Positions 24,366 through 32,155 of a DNA stretch of 50,816 nucleotides are shown piece by piece. Origin of the DNA: Oscillospiraceae bacterium (GTDB lineage Bacteria; Bacillota; Clostridia; Oscillospirales; Oscillospiraceae); assembly GCA_024404315.1 (NCBI GenBank), contig JAKSQD010000009.1, positions 1 to 50,816 of the forward strand. Reading direction: 5' to 3'. The notes under the pieces are model-generated. The model saw nothing but the letters and a program-made list of their open reading frames with translations, made no database searches and was not told where the DNA came from. The position numbers and the translations under genes are program-made. Position 1 is the stretch's first letter; each line of letters begins with the position of its first letter.

Positions 24366-24575
24366 GTAAGGTGTTAGTAGCAAAGTGGGTTGGTACGTCT
24401 TTTCACCCCTCCGTCACGGCTTACGCCGTGCCACCTCCCCAACAGGGGAGGCTTTTCCCCCACGATACAAACGGAAAAGGAGAAATTTGGATCCCCTAGC
24501 AGGGGAGCTGTCGCCGCAAGGCGACTGAGGGGTGATTCCGGTAAATAACAACCTATTTTTTTACTATCACCATCT
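24366..24575. repeat. MITE-like composite palindromic repeat
   Basis: A noncoding block of about 210 bp. The outer arms are imperfect inverted copies (GGTGTTAGTAGCAAAGTGGG left, and the complement of CAACCTATTTTTTTACTATC right). The inner arms TCACCCCTCCGTC (24403-24415) and the complementary GACTGAGGGGTGA (24523-24535) flank further GC hairpins. A related single arm recurs at 33490-33524. This is the kind of palindromic repeat that is scattered in gut Clostridia and is often mistaken for a small gene. Confidence 0.75.
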
Positions 24576-24583
24576 GTAAAAAA

Positions 24584-25879
24584 CTATTGATTCAGAAAAA
24601 TATTAATCTCCCGCTGTGCCGTCAAAAGTTGGCTATCCAACGCCTGATCGCTCTCTAGGGCGGCATTGACGGCACGCTCTGCCATGCTTTCCGCCTGCTC
24701 ATATCGGCTGAAGCGAGGGACGCTGACTGCTGTTGACATAATCTCGTGTATTACCGTTCGATCAATGGTATTTTCGCCAGGAATGTCCTCAAAAAGATCC
24801 GCCAAAATCTCCTCATCCTCCGCCACACGCTGCACGGGAGAGATGCCCTGTGACCAGATGGAAAGCTCCTTCTGGATGGTCTCGTCACCGGACAGCAGCT
24901 TGAGAAATTCCCATGCCAGCTCCTTATGACGGCTGCGGCCTGTGATGCCCAGCAGCATGGTTTGAATTTCCGAGACGTTGCCGCCCTCCGGTCCGGCAGG
25001 CATTTCGATGAAATCCCATTCAAAATTGGAGTATTTCTTCACACGCCAAGGATAAGGCTGATAGACCTTGTATTCTGAGAACAAAAAAGGACGAAATGCC
25101 ACCCTTCCAAGGTCGAAATCCTTTGCTGTGATGATATATCCCGGGTTTAAAGCTCGGAGGCGCTTATAAAAGCGCACCGCCTCCTGCACTTTCGCCTCTC
25201 CCAGCGTGCAAAAGCTGCCGTCAGCGGTAAAAAGGGAGGTTCCGTTGGAATAGAGGGCGTTCTGCCAGTTGTAATCATAGTAGCCGTGGCTCCAATTGTC
25301 CGCCTGTGTACCGGATTGAGCGGAGATTTTCTCGCAAATGGCGTAAAAATCATTCCATGTCCAGTCATTTTCCGGCATTTCAATGTCGAACCGCTCCAAC
25401 AGGGTCTTGTTGACAAACATCATGGTAGGGGTGCTCTCGTAGGGCAGAGCATATTGACCGTCGTCCCATTTGCCCGATTCCAGACAGGCAGGATAGTACA
25501 TGGTTTTGTCAAAGCTCTCATCATGACTCATCAGTCCATCCAGCTCCATCAGCACACCAGAGGATGCAAGAAGATGAAAGTCCTCGGGAAACACAAAGCA
25601 CACATCTGGCTCTTGTCCCTTCAAAACCTGCTCTGCCAACCACTCGCTGTATTCGCTTGTTCCGATTCCGCTGGTGTACTCCACCCTGACGTTGGGGTGC
25701 TCTGCCTCAAAACGGGCAATGGCATCCTCTAAAATCTGATAGCTGCCGCCGGTATCGGTTCCCCAATAGCTGCCCGAATAGGCTCCCACGCGGAGAACGA
25801 TTTCCCGCCGCCCATTCCACCAGCATCCAGCGAACAGAAGCAGCAATGCCACCGCCGCCGCAAGGATTCTCTTTTTCAT
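24584..25879 (-). CDS. ABC-type sugar-binding lipoprotein
   Basis: A 431-residue family 1 extracellular solute-binding protein. The lipobox LLFAGC places the lipid anchor on Cys19. The mature part has the usual pattern: ILEDAIARFEAEHPNVRVEY near the start, PDVCFVFPEDFHLLASSG, ALPYESTPTMMFVNK and a C-terminal WEFLKLLSGDETIQ. No permease or ATPase gene is adjacent. Its ATG overlaps the response regulator stop by 4 bp (ATGA). It therefore belongs to the sensing operon and may act as a ligand-binding partner of the kinase rather than a transporter subunit. Confidence 0.9.
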   Translation of the reverse strand: MKKRILAAAVALLLLFAGCWWNGRREIVLRVGAYSGSYWGTDTGGSYQILEDAIARFEAEHPNVRVEYTSGIGTSEYSEWLAEQVLKGQEPDVCFVFPEDFHLLASSGVLMELDGLMSHDESFDKTMYYPACLESGKWDDGQYALPYESTPTMMFVNKTLLERFDIEMPENDWTWNDFYAICEKISAQSGTQADNWSHGYYDYNWQNALYSNGTSLFTADGSFCTLGEAKVQEAVRFYKRLRALNPGYIITAKDFDLGRVAFRPFLFSEYKVYQPYPWRVKKYSNFEWDFIEMPAGPEGGNVSEIQTMLLGITGRSRHKELAWEFLKLLSGDETIQKELSIWSQGISPVQRVAEDEEILADLFEDIPGENTIDRTVIHEIMSTAVSVPRFSRYEQAESMAERAVNAALESDQALDSQLLTAQREINIFLNQ

Positions 25880-26550
25880 AGCTCAAAAATGCTGCTGCGG
25901 ACAACGCCGGTCTGCACCGCCCAGATTGCCAACTGGGTGCGGTCTCTCAGCTCCAATTTGCTGAGGATGTTACTGATGGAATTGCGGATGGTTCCCTCGG
26001 AAAGGCACAGTTCCCGTGCGATCTCCTTGTTGGACATTCCTTGCCCCACGGTCTGGATCACCTGCCACTCGCTCTTGCTGATCTGTCTGACGTTCCGCTC
26101 GCTGACCTGAATCCCGGATGCACCCTTTGCCATGCTGGAAAACTGACGAATCACCTTGGTGGCAATGTTGGGGTTTATCATTGCTCCGCCGTGGAAAGCA
26201 GTGCGGATGGCCTCAGACAGGTCGGACAGACTGCTGCCCTTGAGGAGATAGCCGCTGGCACCGTTTTTCAGTGCGCCGAACACATACTCGTCGTCGTCAA
26301 AGGTGGTCAGCACGATGACCTTGGTCTGCGGATACCGCTCCTTGATGATGGAGGTACACTCCACGCCATCCATTCCCGGCATACGAATATCCATCAGCAC
26401 CACATCCGGCTTGTGCTTTGCCACCAGATGAACGGCTTCTTCTCCGCTGGCTGCGGCTCCCACGATTTCCATATCCTGATTGACACCGAGGACGATTTTC
26501 AAGCTCTGGCGAATCAATTCCTGATCGTCCGCAATCAATACCTTTATCAT
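25876..26550 (-). CDS. NarL/FixJ family response regulator
   Basis: A 224-residue regulator. The receiver domain (1-120) has Asp8/Asp9, the phosphoacceptor Asp54 in VVLMDIRMPGMDG, Thr in VIVLTTFDD and Lys in GYLLKGSS. The C-terminal LuxR-type helix-turn-helix is QGMSNKEIARELCLSEGTIR. Such domains usually bind inverted heptamers separated by two bases. That fits the palindromes found upstream of this operon and of the PTS operon. It is encoded 78 bp after the kinase and overlaps the binding-protein gene by 4 bp. Confidence 0.94.
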   Translation of the reverse strand: MIKVLIADDQELIRQSLKIVLGVNQDMEIVGAAASGEEAVHLVAKHKPDVVLMDIRMPGMDGVECTSIIKERYPQTKVIVLTTFDDDEYVFGALKNGASGYLLKGSSLSDLSEAIRTAFHGGAMINPNIATKVIRQFSSMAKGASGIQVSERNVRQISKSEWQVIQTVGQGMSNKEIARELCLSEGTIRNSISNILSKLELRDRTQLAIWAVQTGVVRSSIFEL

Positions 26551-26628
26551 TTCTCCCTCACTCCTTCTCTCTCTTCACTTGCCCACTTAGCGTCTAACCG
26601 TCATTTCTTTGCGGATAGGCTTTTCCAA

Positions 26629-27954
26629 CTATTTTCCTCTCAACGGAAGCTCCGCCGTGACCTCAAAGCCACGCTCTCCATCGGAGCGATTTTCAAAGCA
26701 CAGCGTTCCATGGAGCATTTTCAGGCGCTCTTTCATGTGGCTCAAACCGAAGCCCTCTGTGGGTATTTCACAGCCCTTGCCATTGTCCGTCACACGAATG
26801 GTCAACCTCTGTTCTGTTCTCTTCAGCAGAACGGTGATGGTATCGGCTCCTCCGTGGCGCACGGCGTTGGTCATGCTCTCCTGCACGATGCGGTAGACAG
26901 CATCCTCTTCATCGGGCGCAAAGCTGAGACTTCCCGCTTCCTGCCGATATTCCACCGCCACATTGGTGGTAATGCAGAAGTTTTCCACCAGCTTAGACAA
27001 GGCTCCCTCCAGGTCGTGCTGCTCCAAAGCGTCGGGACGCAGTGCCTTGATGGAGCGGCGAACGTCTTTTAAGCCCTCTCTCGCCGTATCCCCGATGATA
27101 CCAATGCGTTTTTTTGCCTCATCGGGAGCCACATCCATGATAACCTGACAGGCATCGGCACTCATAATGATACCCGTCAGAGTGTGCCCCAGCGTGTCGT
27201 GAATCTCTCTGGCAAGGCGGTTTCGCTCCTGCACGGCGGTCATCTGCTGAATCTGGGCAGCATTCTCCTTGAGTTGAGCGTAAGCATCGTTGAGCTGACG
27301 GTTGGTGTAGTTTAACTGTGCGTTAAGGGTACGAATGCGGATGTTTTCCTCCTTCTGACCGGTGAACAGCAGCACCATAAAAAGGACAAAGAGGAGGATG
27401 TTCACCGATACCAGCAGGCTCTCTCCTCCGGAAAAGAATCCCCGAACGCTCTGGTCATAGTAGTCCAGATAGTTGAAAAAGGGGATGCTGGGCAGATAGG
27501 GACTGAGAATTTCCTGTTTTCCGAAGGCAAAGCACAGCATCATGACCGCCATAAAGCACATTCTGTATTTACTGTGTTGGATATAGTGAACGAGGTCAGC
27601 AAGCACCATCAGGGCAACGCCGCTGTAATAGAAATGACAGGAGGCAATCACCCCCAGGCAGAGCAGCATCTCCGCAAAGCAGAACGCCAGCCGATGGGAT
27701 AGCTTTTTCAAGTTATGGTGATTTTTCCGCCACATAAAGCCGCACAGTGCGGCAAAAAGCGCCAGCGACCGCAGAGGCATCTCCCACGGGCGTTCCGGCA
27801 GCAAAGAAACCTGATAGAGAAAGTCATAGGCTCCCCGAGCGGCGCAAAGTCGGAAGGTGGTAGCGGTGCAAATGATGCTGTAATAGAGGAGTACCGTCAG
27901 ATTCACCACCGTCATGGCTTTTTGAAGCTCTCGGAGCTGTTTTTCGTTCTTCAT
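26629..27954 (-). CDS. Sensor histidine kinase (HisKA_3 type)
   Basis: A 441-residue membrane kinase with about six hydrophobic segments in residues 15-200, then a coiled linker (YTNRQLNDAYAQLKENAAQIQQ, core NRQLNDAYAQLKENAAQ). The phosphorylated histidine lies in RLAREIHDTLGHTLTG (about His252). The ATPase domain shows the N box QESMTNAVRHGGAD, the G box VTDNGKGCE and GFGLSHMKERL. This is the usual NarL-family partner. The ATG at 27954 overlaps the last base of the upstream binding-protein stop (TGATG). A GTG at 27963 is an alternative. It probably receives the sugar signal from one of the flanking binding proteins. Confidence 0.93.
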   Translation of the reverse strand: MKNEKQLRELQKAMTVVNLTVLLYYSIICTATTFRLCAARGAYDFLYQVSLLPERPWEMPLRSLALFAALCGFMWRKNHHNLKKLSHRLAFCFAEMLLCLGVIASCHFYYSGVALMVLADLVHYIQHSKYRMCFMAVMMLCFAFGKQEILSPYLPSIPFFNYLDYYDQSVRGFFSGGESLLVSVNILLFVLFMVLLFTGQKEENIRIRTLNAQLNYTNRQLNDAYAQLKENAAQIQQMTAVQERNRLAREIHDTLGHTLTGIIMSADACQVIMDVAPDEAKKRIGIIGDTAREGLKDVRRSIKALRPDALEQHDLEGALSKLVENFCITTNVAVEYRQEAGSLSFAPDEEDAVYRIVQESMTNAVRHGGADTITVLLKRTEQRLTIRVTDNGKGCEIPTEGFGLSHMKERLKMLHGTLCFENRSDGERGFEVTAELPLRGK

Positions 27955-28925
27955 CACTGCCACCCGTCTATTCCGAACGCTTCCACGTTTTCCGCTGTCA
28001 GCAGATCCACGGGAATGATGATTTCCTTCTCTGTATCGCCACCGTCAAGCGCCACATAACCCTGTTCTACGGCTTTTTCCGCAATTTTTAAGGGGAACTG
28101 GGCGGCGGTGGCGGTGATGAGTCCCTCTTTGACCATGGCCTTTCCCTCGGGTGTACCGTCCACGCTGTAGACCAGAAACCGATCCGTGAGACCGGCGCCC
28201 TCAATGGCTGCCATTCCGCCGAAGGCGCTGGGATCGTTCAGCGCCATGAGGGTATCCGCTTGGGGATACTGCTTTAAAAGCTGTTCCATCACCGGCATAG
28301 CGTTTTCAATCTGACCATCTGACTGACCGGAGGCAAGGACGGTATAACCGCTGTGACCTTCAATGGCATCTAAAAACCCTTTGATGCGCTCCGTGCCGCT
28401 GCGGGCGGTGACATGCTCCAGCAGCAGAATGTTGGCAGAGTCTCGACTTTGCAGCAGGTGCTCTCCACAGAGATAACCGGCGGTGTAGTTATCAGACAGA
28501 ATGGAGCAGGCCACCCGCTCGTCATTCTCCACGGGGGCATCGACCACGATGATGGGCACATTGGCACACTCTGCGGCTTCCAGCCCCTCCTCCACCGAGT
28601 CCCATTCCACGGGAGTGAGAAAAATAACCTCCGCTCCAGCATCAATCAGGTCGGCAATCTCTTCATTTTGGCGGTTTTGATCCATAGCGGCATCCCGTGA
28701 GAGGAGGATATCACCGTTGACCGCCAGTCTTGCCCGAAGATGCTCGTCCAAAATTTGATAATATGGATTGCTCATGGTCATGTAGGTTGCACCGAAAATG
28801 TGTTGATGCTCCGTCTTTCCGGCGGAAACATCCATGCTTGAGCAGAACAGCAGCCACAGAATGGAGCAGAGCAGGGTCAGACAGCCAACCGGAACCAAAT
28901 AATAGGGGATTTTTCGGTAGGACAC
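27954..28925 (-). CDS. RbsB-like periplasmic sugar-binding protein
   Basis: A 323-residue protein with an N-terminal signal anchor (YYLVPVGCLTLLCSILWLLF, about 8-27) and a type I periplasmic binding fold: GATYMTMSNPYYQILDEHL, QNEEIADLIDAGAEVIFLTP, PIIVVDAPV and VYSVDGTPEGKAMV, as in ribose- and galactose-binding proteins. It is the first gene of the sensing operon, directly upstream of the kinase, with no permease nearby. This position is that of an extracytoplasmic ligand sensor for a two-component system. GGAGG lies close before the ATG. Confidence 0.92.
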   Translation of the reverse strand: MSYRKIPYYLVPVGCLTLLCSILWLLFCSSMDVSAGKTEHQHIFGATYMTMSNPYYQILDEHLRARLAVNGDILLSRDAAMDQNRQNEEIADLIDAGAEVIFLTPVEWDSVEEGLEAAECANVPIIVVDAPVENDERVACSILSDNYTAGYLCGEHLLQSRDSANILLLEHVTARSGTERIKGFLDAIEGHSGYTVLASGQSDGQIENAMPVMEQLLKQYPQADTLMALNDPSAFGGMAAIEGAGLTDRFLVYSVDGTPEGKAMVKEGLITATAAQFPLKIAEKAVEQGYVALDGGDTEKEIIIPVDLLTAENVEAFGIDGWQ

Positions 28926-28958
28926 AGCGCACCTCCTGTCTTGGTCATTTTTTATGTG

Positions 28959-29003
28959 ATTATAGCAAAAACGCTAAAAAGGCGCAACATGACAATTGTC
29001 ATG
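28959..29003 (-). promoter_or_regulatory. Promoter and operator of the sensing operon
   Basis: On the minus strand TTGCGC (28982-28987) and TATAAT (28959-28964) are 17 bp apart. A perfect 16-bp palindrome CATGACAATTGTCATG (28988-29003) directly abuts the -35. It has the same TGACA-N2-TGTCA core as the PTS operators. The remaining part of the 28926-29279 gap, 29010-29220, shows nothing else that I can support. Confidence 0.8.
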
Positions 29004-29223
29004 ATATGCCTCACATTCAGTAGTTGTAGAGATGGAACGATTGGTCAGAGTGGAGTCAAAATCCTTCCTATGTGCAATTCAAACAGGCAAATGCACAAAG
29101 AAAGGGCGCAAATGAACCACTTTATGGCTGCATATGCAAAAACGCATCCGTTCTCCTCCGGCAGCACTTCCATATCGCCGCACCAGCTCCAAAAGGGAAG
29201 TTTTTTAGATTTTTGATTTCCTC

Positions 29224-29253
29224 TTGATTTACCCTGTCACCCTGCGGTAAAAT
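29224..29253 (+). promoter_or_regulatory. Promoter of the Rrf2 regulator gene
   Basis: TTGATT (29224-29229) and TAAAAT (29248-29253) with an 18-bp spacer, 26 bp before the start codon. The inner sequence ACCCTGTCACCCTGCGGTAA may include the regulator's own operator. Confidence 0.65.
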
Positions 29254-29279
29254 AGACCTGAAAGAAAGGGGACGTTTCT

Positions 29280-29687
29280 ATGATTTCAACCAAAGCACGC
29301 TATGCCATCCGTTTTATGATTGATCTGGCAGAACAGCCTGCTGACATGCCGATTCCACTGGATCAAGTGGCAGACCGACAGTGCATTTCTAAAAAATATC
29401 TGGAAAGCGTGGTCAAGCTTCTCGTCAATGCCAAGCTGGTAAAAGGCAGCGTCGGAAAGGGCGGCGGCTATCGTTTGCTCAGAGCACCAGAGGAATATAC
29501 TGTTTGGGAGATTCTGGAAATCACAGAAGGCTCATTAGCAACGGTAGCTTGTCTGGCCAAGGACGCAGAGGTCTGTCCTCGGGAAACGTCTTGCAAAACC
29601 CTGCCCATGTGGAAGAAGTTTGACCATATGGTTTACGATTATTTTCACAGCATTACCATTGCAGATTTAAAGAATGGTACGATATAA
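29280..29687 (+). CDS. Rrf2 family transcriptional regulator
   Basis: A 135-residue Rrf2/IscR/CymR-type protein. It starts with the signature MISTKARYAIRFMIDLA, followed by the winged helix (PLDQVADRQCISKKYLESVV and GKGGGYRLLRAPEEYTVWEI; cores ISKKYLESVV and GKGGGYRLL). Three cysteines in CLAKDAEVCPRETSC match the iron-sulfur cluster positions of IscR-like members, so redox or Fe-S sensing is likely. The gene is alone on its transcript, 277 bp upstream of the glutamate-cysteine ligase operon. Control of that thiol operon is a reasonable guess. Confidence 0.92.
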   Translation: MISTKARYAIRFMIDLAEQPADMPIPLDQVADRQCISKKYLESVVKLLVNAKLVKGSVGKGGGYRLLRAPEEYTVWEILEITEGSLATVACLAKDAEVCPRETSCKTLPMWKKFDHMVYDYFHSITIADLKNGTI

Positions 29688-29700
29688 CCACAAGCTCCTG

Positions 29701-29741
29701 CCCGAAACCGACTGTTGGAAAGCCGATTTCGGGTTTTGATT
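29701..29741 (+). terminator. Terminator of the Rrf2 gene
   Basis: CCCGAAA (29701-29707) pairs with TTTCGGG (29727-29733) and TTTTG follows, 13 bp after the stop. Confidence 0.78.
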
Positions 29742-29794
29742 TGGAGCCTATCTGCAAATGAAGGTAGGCTCTGAATGAAATTCGCTGTTATGGC

Positions 29795-29823
29795 TTGACA
29801 ATAGCAAAAAAACTGTGTATGAT
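29795..29823 (+). promoter_or_regulatory. Promoter of the amidotransferase-ligase operon
   Basis: TTGACA (29795-29800) and TATGAT (29818-29823) separated by 17 bp. It starts a leader of about 135 nt before the start codon at 29964. Confidence 0.88.
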
Positions 29824-29843
29824 ACCTATACGCCTACTTATTC

Positions 29844-29905
29844 AATGGGTGATAATCTTTGTTCAACAAGTGGTACAGGGAAACCACTTTTCTTTTCACT
29901 CCATT
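29844..29905 (+). promoter_or_regulatory. Structured leader with terminator-like hairpin
   Basis: In the 5' leader AAGTGGT (29868-29874) pairs with ACCACTT (29883-29889) and is followed by a T-rich tract, the shape of an attenuator. Outside it AATGGGTGA (29844-29852) can pair with TCACTCCATT (29896-29905, one bulge). The two helices enclose one another. This is compatible with a riboswitch or attenuation element, and no known class is recognised. Confidence 0.5.
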
Positions 29906-29963
29906 CACCTACTATTTAGATAGGAATAATATATGATACCTCATCCAAAGGAGACAGCCTATC

Positions 29964-30737
29964 ATGTGTGAGTTATTTGGATTTACCTCCCGAACCCCTC
30001 AAAAGGTCAATCAGGAGCTGAGAGAGTTCTTTTCCCACAGCACCGAGCACCCCAACGGCTGGGGACTGGCTCTGCTGGACAAGAACAGCTTTTCGATGGA
30101 AAAAGAGCCGATTCGTGCCATTGACAGCCTATATCTGAAGGAACGTCTGCGGGAAGCCATCGTCGCACAGACCGCTCTTGCCCACATCCGCCTTGCCACC
30201 ATCGGCAATATGGAGTGGAGAAACTGCCACCCCTTCACGGGAACGGACAACAGCGGACGACATTGGACGCTGATTCACAACGGCACGATTTTTGAATGCA
30301 AACCGATGGAAAAATACATCAGCATCCAGAAGGGCGACACCGACAGCGAGCGGATTTTGCTCTTCCTGCTGGATCAAATGAATGAGAAGATAGCCGAAAA
30401 GGGCAAAAAACTCACCGCTGAGGAGCGTTTTCACATCGTAGATGAGTTGGTCATCACTGCATCCCCCGAAAACAAGCTGAATCTGCTCATCTATGACGGA
30501 GAGCTGCTCTACGCCCACACCAATTACCGAAATTCCCTCTATCAGAAAAAGACAGAGGACAGTGTTTTCGTTTCCACACGTCCCCTTGCACTGGGCAAAT
30601 GGGAGCCTCTCCCCTTCACCCAGTTGGTCGCTTTCCACCAGGAAAAGCTGGTCTTTGAGGGAACGATTCACGGAAACGAATACTTTTTGGATCAGAAGAA
30701 GATGGAGCTTCTGTTCTTGGCATTTGCCGAGCTGTAA
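29964..30737 (+). CDS. Class II glutamine amidotransferase
   Basis: A 257-residue Ntn-hydrolase of the YafJ/EgtC-like class. After Met removal Cys2 (MCELFGFTS) is the N-terminal nucleophile. HPNGWGLALL, AHIRLATIGN, NCHPFTG and LIHNGTI are the conserved glutaminase segments. No synthetase domain is attached, so it acts as a stand-alone amidohydrolase or with a partner. AAGGAG precedes the ATG. It is the first gene of a three-gene operon with two glutamate-cysteine ligase family proteins. This is reminiscent of EgtC with EgtA in ergothioneine synthesis, but EgtB and EgtD are not present here. Hydrolysis of a gamma-glutamyl compound is a plausible inference. Confidence 0.9.
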   Translation: MCELFGFTSRTPQKVNQELREFFSHSTEHPNGWGLALLDKNSFSMEKEPIRAIDSLYLKERLREAIVAQTALAHIRLATIGNMEWRNCHPFTGTDNSGRHWTLIHNGTIFECKPMEKYISIQKGDTDSERILLFLLDQMNEKIAEKGKKLTAEERFHIVDELVITASPENKLNLLIYDGELLYAHTNYRNSLYQKKTEDSVFVSTRPLALGKWEPLPFTQLVAFHQEKLVFEGTIHGNEYFLDQKKMELLFLAFAEL

Positions 30738-30763
30738 CAAGGCTGTAACAAGGAGGTCACAGC

Positions 30764-32143
30764 ATGTACACGAGAGAAGAAATCAAGCAGGAATTATATC
30801 AAAAATACATCCGTCCCACCCAGCGAGCCAAGCAAGAATACATTGGCATCGAGGTGGAAATGCCCGTTGCCAGGTTGGATGGAACTGCCACCAACTATCA
30901 GGCGGCACAGGAGGCATTTTCCGCCGCCATCGCCCACTTCCATCTGACTGCGGAAAAATTCGACGACAATGGGGTCTGTTATTCTGCCAGCGATGCGGAG
31001 ACGGGCGACAACTTTTCCTTTGACTGCGCCTATAATAATCTGGAGCTGTCACTGGGTCGGGCAGACAACCTTCACACCATTGAGGAGCGGTTTGAAACGT
31101 ATGTCCGTTTCCTCAACAGCGAGCTGGAAAAAACGGGGCATTTGCTGACGGGCATGGGCATCAACCCCAATTATCAGATAAACCGCAAGGATTTTATTCC
31201 TGCAAACCGCTATCAGATGTTGGAACGTTACCTTCAAAAGAGCGAAAGCTGGAAAATTCCCATGTATTTTCATCCCTACTCCGCCTTTGGCGCCTTTGCC
31301 AGCGCATCACAGGTGCAGCTGGATGTGAACCGCAACGAGCTATTGCAGGTGCTCCACGGTTTTTCTCTGGTGGAACCGGTGAAGGCGGTGCTGTTCAGCA
31401 ATTCCGTCATGGAGGAAGAGCCGGAGCTGCTCTGTGTCCGTGATTTGTTCTGGGAAAACAGTACTCACGGCATCAATCCCCACAACATCGGCGCTTTTGA
31501 CTGCCCGCTGAACAGCTTGGACGACCTGTTGGAGTACATCACCACCACCAGCATCTTCTGCGCCGAGCGTGAGGGGCACTATATGCACTTCCAGCCCATT
31601 CCCATTGCGGATTATCTGGCAAAGGAGCAGGTCACGGGGGAATATTATGAAAACGGCGAGTTCCACACGCTGACCTTTTCCCCCCAGTTCAGTGACCTGG
31701 CCTATCTGCGAACCTATAAATTTGAGGATTTGACCTTCCGTGGAACGGTGGAGTTCCGAAGCTGCTGCTGTCAGCCATTAAAGGAAACCTTGACCGTTGC
31801 GGCGTTCCACATGGGCTTGATGGAGCGTCTGCCGGAGTTGGTCACGCTGATGGAGGAGGATCATGTGCTGTATCACCATGGTTATTCCTGCGCCGAGCTG
31901 CGGAGAATGATGAATAGACGTGATTTTCCCCATTTTATCGACCGTGAGGAACTGAGAAGGCTTTGCTTCAAGGTGCTGACGCTGGCGGAACAGGGCATGA
32001 GGAGCCGTAGCAAGGGGGAGGAAATTTACCTCAAGCCGCTGTTTGAACGTGCCGAGACGCTGACCTCTCCTGCCCGTGTTTATGTGGAAGCAAAAGAAAA
32101 CGGCATCCCCATGGAAACACTGATTCGGCAGTTTTCTCTTTGA
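30764..32143 (+). CDS. Glutamate-cysteine ligase family 2-like protein
   Basis: A 459-residue protein of the GCS2-type carboxylate-amine ligase family. The ATP/glutamate signature YIGIEVEMPVARLDG lies near residues 26-40, followed by the acidic SFDCAYNNLELSLGR and later GTVEFRSCCCQPLKET, matching the metal-binding strands of the EgtA/plant GshA branch. It should join glutamate, or another acidic amino acid, to an amine in an ATP-dependent step. It starts 26 bp after the amidotransferase with AAGGAGG nearby, and stops 12 bp before the next ligase. Two different ligases in one operon implies different acceptor substrates. Confidence 0.85.
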   Translation: MYTREEIKQELYQKYIRPTQRAKQEYIGIEVEMPVARLDGTATNYQAAQEAFSAAIAHFHLTAEKFDDNGVCYSASDAETGDNFSFDCAYNNLELSLGRADNLHTIEERFETYVRFLNSELEKTGHLLTGMGINPNYQINRKDFIPANRYQMLERYLQKSESWKIPMYFHPYSAFGAFASASQVQLDVNRNELLQVLHGFSLVEPVKAVLFSNSVMEEEPELLCVRDLFWENSTHGINPHNIGAFDCPLNSLDDLLEYITTTSIFCAEREGHYMHFQPIPIADYLAKEQVTGEYYENGEFHTLTFSPQFSDLAYLRTYKFEDLTFRGTVEFRSCCCQPLKETLTVAAFHMGLMERLPELVTLMEEDHVLYHHGYSCAELRRMMNRRDFPHFIDREELRRLCFKVLTLAEQGMRSRSKGEEIYLKPLFERAETLTSPARVYVEAKENGIPMETLIRQFSL

Positions 32144-32155
32144 TTGGAGGGCAAT

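Noticed and set aside
24403-24535. Possible short genes in the palindromic repeat
   Set aside because: The frames are created by the GC-rich inverted arms. No ribosome site or coherent product is seen.
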